Source: Desulfobaculum xiamenense | GTDB taxonomy: Bacteria; Desulfobacterota; Desulfovibrionia; Desulfovibrionales; Desulfovibrionaceae | Assembly (NCBI RefSeq): GCF_011927665.1 | Contig: NZ_JAATJA010000002.1 | Location: 558,001 to 622,000, forward strand | Direction: 5' to 3' | Length of the DNA stretch: 64,000 nucleotides | Notes under the pieces: generated by a model | The model's database searches: none | Seen by the model: only the letters and a program-made list of their open reading frames with translations | What the model was told of the DNA's origin: nothing | Program-made: the position numbers and the translations under genes | In this document: piece by piece, positions 1 to 9,603 of the stretch | How the letters are laid out: each line of letters starts with the position of its first letter | Position numbering within the stretch: the first letter of the stretch is position 1

Positions 1-82
1 TGTCTTCGAGGTAGTCGCCGATGCTCTGGCGAATCATATCCTCGTCGTCGATGCACAAAACTGTGGGGGTCTCGTCGTTCAT
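1..82 (-). CDS. response regulator receiver domain, N-terminal fragment
   Basis: Only the first 27 codons are inside the window; the gene runs off the left edge. The start codon is the ATG read from 82 down to 80. The visible peptide begins MNDETPTVLCIDDEDMIR, which is the beta1 strand followed by the acidic pair (IDDED) that binds Mg2+ in CheY-type receiver domains. The output domain is not visible, so the kind of regulator cannot be stated. It is divergent from the small zinc-ribbon gene at 305-502, with about 220 bases between them. Family assignment is good for such a short stretch, but nothing more can be said. Confidence 0.7.
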   Translation of the reverse strand, partial: MNDETPTVLCIDDEDMIRQSIGDYLED

Positions 83-304
83 GTTCGGCTCGGATGTTCG
101 CGTTCGGGACGTGGGTGTGCCGTGCGCCTTGGCGGACGTAATGCGCGTCGCGGTTCTGGATTCATACAACATATGTATCCGCTTTGCCGTGCCGGGGCAA
201 CTGTGGGGGGGCGCTTTCGGGCACGGACATCGCAATGGAAGGTGAAAATCGCACAAATGCGGGACGTTCGGACTTTACCCAGGCAGGTGGAGGGCGTATA
301 TCCC

Positions 305-502
305 TTGGCCGTCATGAGTATTCTCGTCAAGCGCCACTGCCCGAACTGTGGCGAACATACCTACCAGCGTTTTCATTCCTGCCTGAAGGAGCGTTTCGTC
401 AGCCGGTCGCACTGGGTGTGCGAGAAGTGCCGGGCCAGAGTCTTCGAGGACGGAACCTGTGAGCCGCCCCGGACCGAGGCCGTGTCGCCCTATTCCTGGT
501 AG
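305..502 (+). CDS. small zinc-ribbon-like hypothetical protein
   Basis: A 62-65 residue protein with two Cys-x2-Cys knuckles (CPNC near the N-terminus and CEKC about 28 residues later), plus another Cys and several His between them, as in small zinc ribbons. The likely role is metal-stabilised nucleic-acid or protein binding, but I do not recognise the family. Two starts are possible. TTG at 305 sits 11 bases after an AGGTGGAGGG Shine-Dalgarno at 284-293. ATG at 314, three codons on, has poorer spacing (about 20 bases). I list the TTG start because of the ribosome site. No partner gene is evident: a response regulator diverges upstream and a phosphate transporter follows after 87 bases. Confidence 0.55.
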   Translation: MAVMSILVKRHCPNCGEHTYQRFHSCLKERFVSRSHWVCEKCRARVFEDGTCEPPRTEAVSPYSW

Positions 503-589
503 CGGCGCATTCGCGTTTTTCTTTTCCCCCGCCTGACGTATACTTTCGGCACGTCCCCCCTCATACCCATCGAGCATAAGGGAGAACGC

Positions 590-2242
590 ATGCAGAGTTC
601 TAGTGTCGTCCAACTGGCCGGAGGCCTCGGTCTGCTTCTGCTCGGCATGAAGCTCATGACCGATGGCTTGCGCCTCGCGGCGGGTGGCATGCTGCGCCGC
701 ATCCTTTCCGCTTCCACCAAAACCCCGCTGCGAGGGCTTGTGTCCGGCTTCGGCATGACCACTGCCGTGCAGTCGTCATCCGCCGTCACCGTGATGGCCA
801 TAGGCTTCGTCAACGCGGGCATCATGAGCCTCGCGCATACGGTGTGGGTGGTCTACGGCAGCAATGTCGGCTCCACCACCACGGCGTGGATCGTGGCGTG
901 GCTCGGCTTCAAGGTGGACATCCAGTCCTTCGCGCTGCCCATGATCGCCGCCGGGTCCGCGCTGTGGATCGCCGGGCGCGCCTCGCGCCGCGCGGCCATG
1001 GGCGAGGCGCTGGCCGGATTCGGTCTCTTTTTCCTCGGCATCGAATTCCTGCAGGGTGCCTTCGGCGACATCGGCGGTGCCATTCGCCTCACCGACATCG
1101 CGCCGTCGGGAATTGGCGGCGACATTGTCTTCGTTGCGCTGGGCTTCGCGCTGACCTGCGTCATGCAGTCCTCCGGGGCGACCATGACCCTTGTGCTCAC
1201 GGCCGTGTCCGGCGGCATGATTCCCCTCGATCAGGCGGCCGCTGCGGTGGTGGGGGCCAATGTCGGCACCACCAGCACTGCGGTGCTCGCGTCCATCGGC
1301 GCGACGCCCGCCGCGCGGCGGGTGGCCGCGCTACACGTCGCCTTCAATCTCATCACCGGCGCGGTGGCCGTGGCGCTGTTGCCCATTCTGGTGGCCACGC
1401 TGGTCGGCATGCGCGACTCGCTGGGGCACGGGGGCAGTCCGACCATGGTGCTGGCCATGTTCCACACCGTGTTCAACGTCCTCGGCATTCTTGTGATGTG
1501 GCCCGTGACGGGGATGCTGGTGCGCTTTCTGGAGCGCCGATTCCGCACGCCCATGGAGGACGAGAGCGTGCCGCGCTACCTTGACCGCAACGTGCTGGCC
1601 ACGCCCGCCGTGGCTGTTGGCGCGCTGACCCGCGAGACCTGCCGTGTGGGCAGCATTGCGCGGCGGCTGGTGCATGTGGCGCTCACGTGCAGCGGTGGGG
1701 CCTGCCGCGAGGTGCACAGCGTGAAGGCGGTGCTTTCCAAGTTGCATTCCGTGGTGGCGGAGTACGCCACGCGGGTGTCCAAGGTCGGCCTGTCGCAGAA
1801 CGCGGCGGAGATCGTGCCGGACATCCTGCGTGTGGCCCGCTACTATTCGCGGGCTGGCGAGCATGCGCAGGATGCCATGGATGTGCTGGCAGAGCTGGAG
1901 CCTTTGCCCGCCGGTGTGGTGAGCGAACTGCGCGACGCCGTCCTTAAGCGCGCGGCCTCTGCGACGCTGGCCGCCGATCCGTCCGACGACCGCTATGAGG
2001 CGGCGCGGCTGGGGCAGTTGGCCGAGGAATTCGAGACCGCCTATCAGGATTTCAAGCAGGCGCTGCTGGATGCCGGAGCGGGTGGAGAACTGCCCATTCC
2101 CGACATGGTGGCGCATCTGGATTTCATGACCCACGTGCACCGGATGATGGATCAGATCGAGAAGGCTGCGCACATGCTCGACGATGTGCTTGGGACCGTC
2201 GGCATCGCGCCCTCGGGTGGTGTGGCTGGCGCTTCGGCCTGA
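590..2242 (+). CDS. Na/Pi cotransporter family protein
   Basis: A 550-residue inner-membrane protein of the bacterial Na+/phosphate cotransporter family (NptA/YjbB type, PF02690). The family hallmark is two inverted repeats each carrying a QSS motif; here QSSS is at residues 61-64 and QSSG at 193-196, both inside hydrophobic Gly/Ala-rich helices. About eight membrane segments fill residues 1-320. The remaining 230 residues are soluble and helical, resembling the PhoU-like tail seen in this family. It probably moves phosphate across the inner membrane with Na+; direction cannot be read from sequence. The ATG at 590 follows AGGGAG (580-585). It is monocistronic and ends in a strong terminator at 2263. 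Confidence 0.9.
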   Translation: MQSSSVVQLAGGLGLLLLGMKLMTDGLRLAAGGMLRRILSASTKTPLRGLVSGFGMTTAVQSSSAVTVMAIGFVNAGIMSLAHTVWVVYGSNVGSTTTAWIVAWLGFKVDIQSFALPMIAAGSALWIAGRASRRAAMGEALAGFGLFFLGIEFLQGAFGDIGGAIRLTDIAPSGIGGDIVFVALGFALTCVMQSSGATMTLVLTAVSGGMIPLDQAAAAVVGANVGTTSTAVLASIGATPAARRVAALHVAFNLITGAVAVALLPILVATLVGMRDSLGHGGSPTMVLAMFHTVFNVLGILVMWPVTGMLVRFLERRFRTPMEDESVPRYLDRNVLATPAVAVGALTRETCRVGSIARRLVHVALTCSGGACREVHSVKAVLSKLHSVVAEYATRVSKVGLSQNAAEIVPDILRVARYYSRAGEHAQDAMDVLAELEPLPAGVVSELRDAVLKRAASATLAADPSDDRYEAARLGQLAEEFETAYQDFKQALLDAGAGGELPIPDMVAHLDFMTHVHRMMDQIEKAAHMLDDVLGTVGIAPSGGVAGASA

Positions 2243-2262
2243 TGACGGTGGCGCAGGCATGA

Positions 2263-2291
2263 AAAAGCCCCCGCAACGTGCGGGGGCTTTT
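2263..2291 (+). terminator. rho-independent terminator after Na/Pi cotransporter
   Basis: A perfect 12-bp stem (AAAAGCCCCCGC at 2263-2274 pairing with 2280-2291), five-base loop and terminal T run. The stem has A4 on the left and T4 on the right, so it could work in both directions, also stopping the minus-strand gene that ends at 2373. Confidence 0.9.
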
Positions 2292-2372
2292 GTGTCGGGG
2301 GTCGGGCGGACCGGGAAGTCGTCGCATCACTCGTTCCCGGTGTGGTCGCTCGGCCGTCTCCGGTTATCGCGA

Positions 2373-3350
2373 TCAGCTTGGAATTCGCAGTTCCCGTCCG
2401 CGCATGCGCTTTCGCGCCGAGAGGCGGCCCGCGCCGGGCAGCGAGGGAGCGAATGGGTTGCGGTCCTTGTGGGCGGGGTTTTCGTCGAGGAACGTCATAT
2501 GCCACCAGACGTCGTCCATGCTGATGTGCCTGCGCAGGTACTCCTCGGGCCCGTGGTGGCTGAAGTGGTGGACGATGGCGTCGGTGACCACCGCCGCCTG
2601 AAGATGGTTTGCGCGAAGCGCGGCGTTGATGTGGAATTCGTCCACGCGGGAGACGCCCTCCACCGGGCGCAGGGGCATGGGCAGGATCAGCTCGGAGAGG
2701 CGATGGTCGAAGATGATGCATTCCGTGCTCACGTAGGGCACGTAGGAGTACTTGGTCATCTCCAGTTCGAGGAACTTGCCTTCGAGATCGTCAAAAAGCA
2801 CGCGTTCCCACATGAAGCGGTGGTAGACCGCGTTGGACTCCACGGGCGTGGCGGGCATGCGCGAGCGCTCGCGACGGTAGTGGGCGCGTAGCACGCGGTC
2901 CATGACCTGCCGCCCAGTGCGGCTGACAGGCGCGAGGGCCGAGGCGAGCGCCACTGTCGGGTGCCTGCGGTGCGTCTTGTAGGCGGAGATGAGCCGCTCC
3001 AGCCAGCGCGGGGTGACGAACACGTCCTCGTGCAGCTTGACGATGACGTCGTCGAAGTGGCGGGCCATGATGAAGTTTTCCATGGCGACCATGGCCGGAA
3101 CGATGCTTCGCGGCGAGGTGTGCACGTCGATGACGCCGGGGTGGCGCTTCTGGAAGGCCTTGATGAGCAGGGCGTGCTCGTCGCTGACGGCGTTGGCGAG
3201 GATGTAGATTTTCTTGAAGCGCGTCAGGTCCGTGTACAGCTCAAGGCACTTCAGGCACAGGACGAAGCAGTCCATCCTGTGCGAGGTGATGAGCATCAGC
3301 ACGGGTGTGATGTCTCGCGAATGCGGCGTGATGTCGATGATCTTGGCCAT
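2373..3350 (-). CDS. GT-A-like glycosyltransferase-family hypothetical protein
   Basis: A 325-residue soluble protein. The N-terminal 110 residues read like a GT-A nucleotide-sugar fold: a strand (PVLMLITSHR), a second strand (KKIYILANAV), then DDVIVKLHEDVFV, where HED at 107-109 would be the metal-binding DxD equivalent, followed by PRWLERLI as in family-2 glycosyltransferases that place the acidic triad before a hydrophobic W. The C-terminal third is unfamiliar. Donor and acceptor are unknown. The start at 3350 is chosen because AGGAG lies about 9 bases upstream; a frame-open extension to 3389 has no ribosome site. It is divergent from the MFS gene at 3594. Confidence 0.55.
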   Translation of the reverse strand: MAKIIDITPHSRDITPVLMLITSHRMDCFVLCLKCLELYTDLTRFKKIYILANAVSDEHALLIKAFQKRHPGVIDVHTSPRSIVPAMVAMENFIMARHFDDVIVKLHEDVFVTPRWLERLISAYKTHRRHPTVALASALAPVSRTGRQVMDRVLRAHYRRERSRMPATPVESNAVYHRFMWERVLFDDLEGKFLELEMTKYSYVPYVSTECIIFDHRLSELILPMPLRPVEGVSRVDEFHINAALRANHLQAAVVTDAIVHHFSHHGPEEYLRRHISMDDVWWHMTFLDENPAHKDRNPFAPSLPGAGRLSARKRMRGRELRIPS

Positions 3351-3593
3351 TTTCCCGCTCTCCTGCGGCGTCCGGTCCAGATGGAACACGCGATGGGTAC
3401 ACTACGCCTTTTTGCCGATTGTATGATCGGCTTTTATGCCTTTTCCCTTTAGGGGTATTTTGAAAGAAAAATTCAATTCATGACGTTTTTATGTGCAATG
3501 CGCGGGAAACGTTGGGAATATGCATCGGAAAAAAAGCGGCATGCCGTCGCGTCGTGCGGTTTCGCATGGTGGGGCATGCCGGGAGGGTGAGCA

Positions 3594-4733
3594 GTGCAGA
3601 CGAATGATTCGACGCGGCGGATGTACATATTCCTCATGGTGCTGACCGTTGCTGCGGCGGTGGGCCTGCAGGGCTGGCGGACGCTGGTCAACAACTTCGC
3701 CGTGGAGGTGGCCGGGGTGGATGGCCTCGGCATGGGGCTTATCCAGTCCGTGCGTGAGGTTCCGGGTTTTCTCGCCGTGCTTGTGGTCTATCTGCTGCTG
3801 GTGGTGAGCGAGCATCGCCTCGCGGCGCTCTCCGTGGCCGTGGTGGGCATCGGCGTGTCGATTACGGGCCTGTTTCCGTCCACGTGGGGGCTGGCGCTGA
3901 CTACGTTGATCATGTCCTTCGGCTTCCACTACTACGAGACGCTCAACCAGTCCCTGACGCTCCAGCATTTCGATCTCTCCACCGCGCCGCTGGTGGTGGG
4001 TAGACTGCGCGGGCTGACCTCGCTGGCCAACCTCGCCGTGGGCGGCACCCTGTTTTTGCTGGCCGGAGTGCTCGATTACGAGTGGCTGTTCGCGCTGCTT
4101 GGCGCGGTGGTCGCCGTTGCGGGCCTGTGCTGCCTGCGTTTTCGCCCCGATACGCAGGACGCCGTGCCCCAGCGCAAGGGCATGGTGCTGCGCTCGCGCT
4201 ACTGGCTGTTCTATCTGCTGACCTTCTTCGCCGGGGCGAGGCGGCAGGTCTTCGTGGCCTTTTCCGTGTTCCTGCTCGTGCAGAAGTTCGACTACTCCGT
4301 GCGCGAGATCACGGCGCTGTTCGTGGTCAACAACCTCATCAACTGGTTCGCCTCGCCGCGCATCGGCCGGGCCATCAACCGCTTCGGCGAGCGCCGGGTG
4401 CTGACCCTCGAATACGCGAGCCTCGTGCTCATCTTCACGGCCTACGCCTTCGTGGAGAGCCGGGCGCTGGTGGCCGTGCTCTACATCCTCGACCACCTCT
4501 TCTTCAACTTCGCCATAGCCATACGCACCTACTTTCAGAAGATCGCGGACCCTCGCGACATCGCGCCGAGCATGGCCGCCGGGTTCACCATCAACCATAT
4601 TGCGGCGGTGGTCATTCCCTTCTGCGGCGGCATGCTGTGGATGGTCCATCCGTCATGGGTGTTCCTCGGCGGTGCTGGGCTGGCCTGCGTGTCCCTTGTG
4701 CTTGTGCAATTCATCCGCACCGAGCGCGTCTAG
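3594..4733 (+). CDS. MFS transporter
   Basis: A 379-residue polytopic membrane protein, about 11-12 hydrophobic segments, with the symmetric two-bundle layout of major facilitator carriers. Loop signatures are weak; the cytoplasmic stretch APLVVGRLRG (around residues 130-140) may be the loop after helix 4. Substrate unknown. Translation begins at GTG 3594 after GGGAGGG (3580-3586). The last 30 bases of the gene contain TTGTGCAA (4702-4709), an inverted copy of the repeat motif that fills the intergenic region just downstream. There is no terminator between this gene and the zraP-like promoter. Confidence 0.8.
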   Translation: MQTNDSTRRMYIFLMVLTVAAAVGLQGWRTLVNNFAVEVAGVDGLGMGLIQSVREVPGFLAVLVVYLLLVVSEHRLAALSVAVVGIGVSITGLFPSTWGLALTTLIMSFGFHYYETLNQSLTLQHFDLSTAPLVVGRLRGLTSLANLAVGGTLFLLAGVLDYEWLFALLGAVVAVAGLCCLRFRPDTQDAVPQRKGMVLRSRYWLFYLLTFFAGARRQVFVAFSVFLLVQKFDYSVREITALFVVNNLINWFASPRIGRAINRFGERRVLTLEYASLVLIFTAYAFVESRALVAVLYILDHLFFNFAIAIRTYFQKIADPRDIAPSMAAGFTINHIAAVVIPFCGGMLWMVHPSWVFLGGAGLACVSLVLVQFIRTERV

Positions 4734-4744
4734 GGTGATGGGAG

Positions 4745-4849
4745 TTGCACAAGGCGGGGCCAGATTTGCACATGTGAATCATGTTGCACAAAATGGGGCT
4801 TCGTGGTGTGATGCCATTTGCACAAGTCGGGCGGTCGGAAAATGCACAA
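4745..4849 (+). promoter_or_regulatory. cluster of five TTGCACA direct repeats (candidate enhancer sites)
   Basis: Five near-identical copies in the same orientation: TTGCACAA at 4745, TTGCACA at 4766, TTGCACAA at 4784, TTGCACAA at 4818 and ATGCACAA at 4842. Start-to-start distances are 21, 18, 34 and 24 bases. A sixth copy in opposite orientation is at 4702-4709 in the end of the MFS gene. They lie 40-145 bases upstream of the -24 element of a sigma-54 promoter, the usual place for upstream activator sites. The NtrC-type regulator encoded at 7371-8816 is the obvious candidate to bind them; that is inference. Confidence 0.65.
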
Positions 4850-4885
4850 ATCCGACAATACGGCGTGATTCAATGTTTTTCGAGT

Positions 4886-4903
4886 TTGGCACGCCTCCTG
4901 CTT
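4886..4903 (+). promoter_or_regulatory. sigma-54 (RpoN) promoter of the zraP-like gene
   Basis: TTGGCACG-N4-CTGCTT matches the sigma-54 consensus, with the invariant GG (4888-4889) and GC (4900-4901) separated by exactly 10 bases. Transcription would begin about 11-12 bases downstream, leaving a leader of about 40 bases before the start codon at 4953. Confidence 0.85.
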
Positions 4904-4952
4904 AACCGAGGGTGAAAGCGAACAAAGCCCCCTCATCCCAAGGAGCAAAGTC

Positions 4953-5441
4953 ATGACCAGGAAAAACACCACCATCGCCGTCTTCGTAGCCGTCGCGGTT
5001 CTTGCCCTCTCCGCAATGGCCTACGCCGGACCGCATCGCGGTCAGGGCATGGGACGCGGATACTGCGGGCAGGGCTACCACGCCCTGACGCAGGAGCAGC
5101 AGGAGAAGGCCGATGCCCTCTCCCAGAAGTTCTTCGCGGATACCCAGCCCCTGCGGCAGCAGATGTACGCCAAGAATGCCGAGCTGGAAGCCCTGCTCGC
5201 CAACGGCGAAAAGGATCAGAAGCGCATCGACACCGTCATCGCCGAACTCAATGCCCTGCATTCGGACTTCTTCAAGAAGCGCGTGGAATTTCGCCAGAAG
5301 ATAGCCGATGAGACCGGCATCCGCTACCCCATGGGCCGCGGAATGGGCATGATGGGCGGCGCAGGCTGCCCCGGTGGCGGACGCGGCGGTGACTGCCCCG
5401 GCTTCGGCGGCGGCAACTGCTACGGCCAAAGCGACAACTAG
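4953..5441 (+). CDS. ZraP-like periplasmic metal-binding protein
   Basis: A 162-residue exported protein of the CpxP/Spy/ZraP group. Residues 1-26 are a signal peptide ending AMAYA. The mature part has a short Gly/Cys/Met stretch, a helical core (EQQEKADALSQKFF then KRIDTVIAELNALHSDFF) and a C-terminal tail rich in Met, Gly and Cys (RGMGMMGG and several spaced Cys). ZraP is a zinc-binding periplasmic chaperone that damps its own two-component system; a similar role is inferred. AAGGAG (4940-4945) sets the start. Expression should depend on sigma-54. A sensor kinase and sigma-54 activator follow, the same order of parts as in Zra systems. Confidence 0.8.
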   Translation: MTRKNTTIAVFVAVAVLALSAMAYAGPHRGQGMGRGYCGQGYHALTQEQQEKADALSQKFFADTQPLRQQMYAKNAELEALLANGEKDQKRIDTVIAELNALHSDFFKKRVEFRQKIADETGIRYPMGRGMGMMGGAGCPGGGRGGDCPGFGGGNCYGQSDN

Positions 5442-5500
5442 ACTCTCGGATTCAAGCGATCCTCATCGCTAAAAGTACGACAAGCCCCTCCTCATAGTGT

Positions 5501-5543
5501 TTCCGGGGGCCGGCTCGGAGCCGGTCCCCCGGAACCGTTTTTT
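5501..5543 (+). terminator. terminator or attenuator between zraP-like gene and its kinase
   Basis: A 15-bp stem with a single bulged T (5525): 5501-5515 pairs with 5519-5534 around a three-base loop, followed by CCGTTTTTT at 5535-5543. It lies only 12 bases before the kinase ATG (5555), so it would stop most transcripts from the zraP-like promoter and let a minority read into the kinase and regulator genes. It may also mask the kinase translation start. Confidence 0.75.
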
Positions 5544-5554
5544 CGGGACAGCCG

Positions 5555-7370
5555 ATGGAATTCGGACTCAGAAGCAGCAAAGACTCGAATCCCCTCCTCA
5601 TTGCCGCCCTCGCCCTCGTGGTGCTGGGCCTCGGCATCAGCTATGTCACGTGGCACAACCTCCGCCAGCAGCGCGAGACCATAAACGAGCACATGTTCCT
5701 GTCCTCGCGGGTTATCCTGCGTGGCATCGAGACGAGCCTCATGCGCGAGATGCGCGGCATGGGCCGTCGCGGTCGGCCTATGGGGCCGATGGGCGGTCCT
5801 GGGCATCCTATCGGACCGGGAACGTCGCGCCAGCAGGTCGTCGAGATGCTCTCCGACCTCGTCGAGCAGAGCGAGGTGGAATTCCTGTCCCTTTATGCCC
5901 AGAACGGCACGCTCATTCTCACCGTGTCCGAGCAGGGCCTCGTGTATCCCGAAATTCCCGAGCAGGGCTGGGACGCCCTGCATGCCACCGGCGAGTGGCA
6001 GGCGCTGTACTCCAGCAACCGCAGCAACATCTTCGTGGCCGCCCTGCAATCGCGGCGCACGCTCGGCATGCTGTGCGAGCAGGATTCCGGTTTCGAGTGC
6101 GCCCCCGGCGGGGCCGGGATTCCCTACCTCGTTGTGGGGCTCGACGCCACCCGCCACCTCAAGCAGTTCGCAAAATTTCGTTCCACGGCCATGTACCAGA
6201 CCCTGTACGTGCTGCTGGTGGCGCTGTTCCTGTGGGGCCTCGCGCTGGCCTACATGCGGCGGCGTGATCAGGGCCGCAGGCTGCACCGGCTGGAGCGCTT
6301 CCATTCCCGCCTGCTCGACACCATGCCCGAAGGTCTCGTCACCCTCGATGCGGACGGCATGATCCTGTCCACCAATCCGGCGGCGGAGATCATCCTTCAA
6401 GACGAGGGACATCCGCGCATCGTGGGCCGCCACTGGGCGGACCTGCCCCTGCGCAGCGCCACGGGGAGCGACATCCCCGCGCGCGACAGGTGCGGCAGCG
6501 CACGGACGTGGATTCAGTACGATTATGCCGGGCGCAGCCTCGAAGTGCTGTGCCTGCCCATCCCCGCCTCGGAGAAGGATGAGGGCGAACCGGGCGACCG
6601 CCTCGTGCTTGTGCGGGACCGCACCGAGATCAAGGCCCTTGAGGACGACCTCGCCGAGGTGCGGCAGCTTGCGGCCATCGGCCGCCTCGCCGCAGGTCTT
6701 GCCCACGAGATTCGCAATCCGCTCTCTGCGCTGCGCGGCTTCGCCCAGTTCTTTGCGGACAAGCTCAAGGGCAAGAGTCCCGAGGAGCAGTACGCCGAGA
6801 CCATGGTCCGCGAGGCCGACCGCCTGAACAAGGTCGTCTCGGACCTGCTGTTCCTGTCGCGTCCGCGCATACCGGAGCGCCGGGAGGTGGACATGCCCAT
6901 CCTCACCGCCGACATCGGCAACTTGCTGGCCCGAGACTTCGAGCTCAAGGGCGCCGTCTTCGGCAGCGACCTCTCCGACGTGGTCGTGCATGCCGATCCG
7001 GACATGCTCAAGCAGGCGCTGCTCAACCTCGTCATCAATAGCCTGAACGCCATCGACCGCTCCGCGGACGGCGAGGAGCCGGGCCGGGTGGAGGTGGCGA
7101 CCTTCGAGGAGCAGGGCGCGGTGTGCGTGGCCGTGCGCGACAACGGGCACGGCATGGGCGAGGAGGAGCGCAGGCACGCGCTGGAACCGTTTTTCACATC
7201 CCGCCGCGAGGGGACGGGCCTTGGCCTTGCCATTGTGCACGGCATCATGCGCGCCCACGGCGGACAGGTTTCCATTGTTTCAAGCACCGAGGGACCGGGC
7301 CACGGCACGGAAGTGCGCCTGAGCTTCCCCGTGTGGGTGCAGGACGACAGCACAGACGGAGTCGACAGTG

Positions 7371-7378
<8 letters not shown>
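5555..7378 (+). CDS. ZraS-like sensor histidine kinase
   Basis: A 607-residue membrane kinase. Transmembrane helix 1 is about residues 13-34 and helix 2 about 212-233, enclosing a periplasmic sensor domain of about 175 residues. That domain starts with a Met/Gly/Arg-rich stretch (residues 63-91, several MxxM and MG pairs) like the tail of the neighbouring ZraP-like protein. A cytoplasmic PAS domain (about 245-355) precedes the dimerisation helix with the phospho-acceptor His384 (GLAHEIRNP), then a HATPase domain with N, G1 (DNGHGMG) and G2 (GTGLGL) boxes. It overlaps the regulator gene by 8 bases. Ligand is unknown; a soft metal such as Cu or Zn is inferred from the Met-rich tract. Confidence 0.85.
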
Positions 7379-8816
<1,438 letters not shown>

Positions 8817-8847
8817 TGCGCCAGCTCATGTGTCATGGGAAGAATTC

Positions 8848-8880
8848 AGGGGCCGGTCTGGTGGATCGGCCCCTTTTCTT
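8848..8880 (+). terminator. terminator after the ZraR-like gene
   Basis: Stem AGGGGCCG (8848-8855) with CGGCCCCT (8867-8874), 11-base loop, then TTTCTTT. It separates the plus-strand two-component system from the converging minus-strand operon ending at 8897. Confidence 0.8.
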
Positions 8881-8896
8881 TGGGCTGTGGAGTGGG

Positions 8897-9247
8897 CTAG
8901 TCCCCGAGGGCGGCAAGGGCCTTTTCCGGGGGGCGGCGCTCGGGAACGGTCTCGCGCTTGGCCTCGGGCGTGGTCATCCACTCGCGGGAGACGTACAGCC
9001 CGCAGTAGCAGGCGCCGAATTCGGCCACGTCCGCCTCGCGGTAGGCGCAGGGGCAGACGATGTCGCGGTCCGCATCGAGGTCCCCGGCGGCGAGGCGGCA
9101 GGGGCAGGCCATGTAGCCGTAGCGGTCGCGGTTGACGAGCAGACTTTCGAGAAGGGCCATGGTCATCTTCTCATCGGGATTGAAGTGGTAGCCCTTGGAT
9201 TCCTGAAGCGGCTTCAGCCGGTCGTGCAGGTCCTTGGCGTTCATCAT
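8897..9247 (-). CDS. ferredoxin:thioredoxin reductase catalytic chain family protein
   Basis: A 115-116 residue protein with the signature of the FTR catalytic beta chain: CPCR, then CPC about 18 residues later, then the CYCGLYV motif that supplies the [4Fe-4S] cluster and active-site disulfide ligands. In plants and cyanobacteria the enzyme passes electrons from ferredoxin to a thioredoxin-type disulfide; many anaerobes carry this chain without the variable subunit, as here. The gene overlaps the glutaredoxin gene by 4 bases (ATGA), strongly suggesting the glutaredoxin is its partner. Two tandem ATGs (9247, 9244) follow GGGAGG; the second has better spacing. It is last in a run of six minus-strand genes. 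Confidence 0.9.
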   Translation of the reverse strand: MMNAKDLHDRLKPLQESKGYHFNPDEKMTMALLESLLVNRDRYGYMACPCRLAAGDLDADRDIVCPCAYREADVAEFGACYCGLYVSREWMTTPEAKRETVPERRPPEKALAALGD

Positions 9248-9501
9248 GCGCCTCCCAGCAGTTCGCGCAGCCTGTCCTTGCGAAAGCCCACGACCACCGT
9301 GTCGCCGTCGATGACCACGGTGGGGAAGGAGACTGCGGGATTGTAGCGGCGGACTTCCTCAATGCAGGCCTTGCGTTCGTCGCCGGTAAGTTCGTCGACG
9401 TGGACGCAGTCGTAGCTCACGCCGCATTGGTCGAGGAATTCCTTGGTGTTGCGGCAGTGGATGCAGGTGGACAGGGCGAACACCTTGACGTGATGGGGCA
9501 T
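9244..9501 (-). CDS. glutaredoxin family protein
   Basis: An 85-residue thioredoxin-fold protein: beta strand KVFALS, redox motif CIHC at about residues 12-15, a cis-Pro strand (SFPTVVIDGD) and a C-terminal helix (RKDRLRELL). The two-cysteine CxxC and the absence of extra domains fit the small NrdH/glutaredoxin-like thiol carriers. Because it overlaps the ferredoxin:thioredoxin reductase chain by 4 bases, the pair probably forms a ferredoxin-driven disulfide reduction couple. The start at 9501 is fixed by GGAGG 7 bases upstream; the frame is open further upstream but without a ribosome site. Confidence 0.88.
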   Translation of the reverse strand: MPHHVKVFALSTCIHCRNTKEFLDQCGVSYDCVHVDELTGDERKACIEEVRRYNPAVSFPTVVIDGDTVVVGFRKDRLRELLGGA

Positions 9502-9603
9502 CGGAACCTCCGTTCTGGTTGGTCCTTCGGCGCGCGGTGACCATGGCGCGACGCCTATGGGCATGATCATGGTGTTACGGACTCGCGGCCGTGGCGTCAA
9601 CGC

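Noticed and set aside
3414-3435. Hairpin GCCGAT-N6-ATCGGC followed by TTTT
   Set aside because: It looks like a terminator, but it lies between divergent genes with no transcript known to end there. It could be an operator or chance; the stem is only 6 bp.
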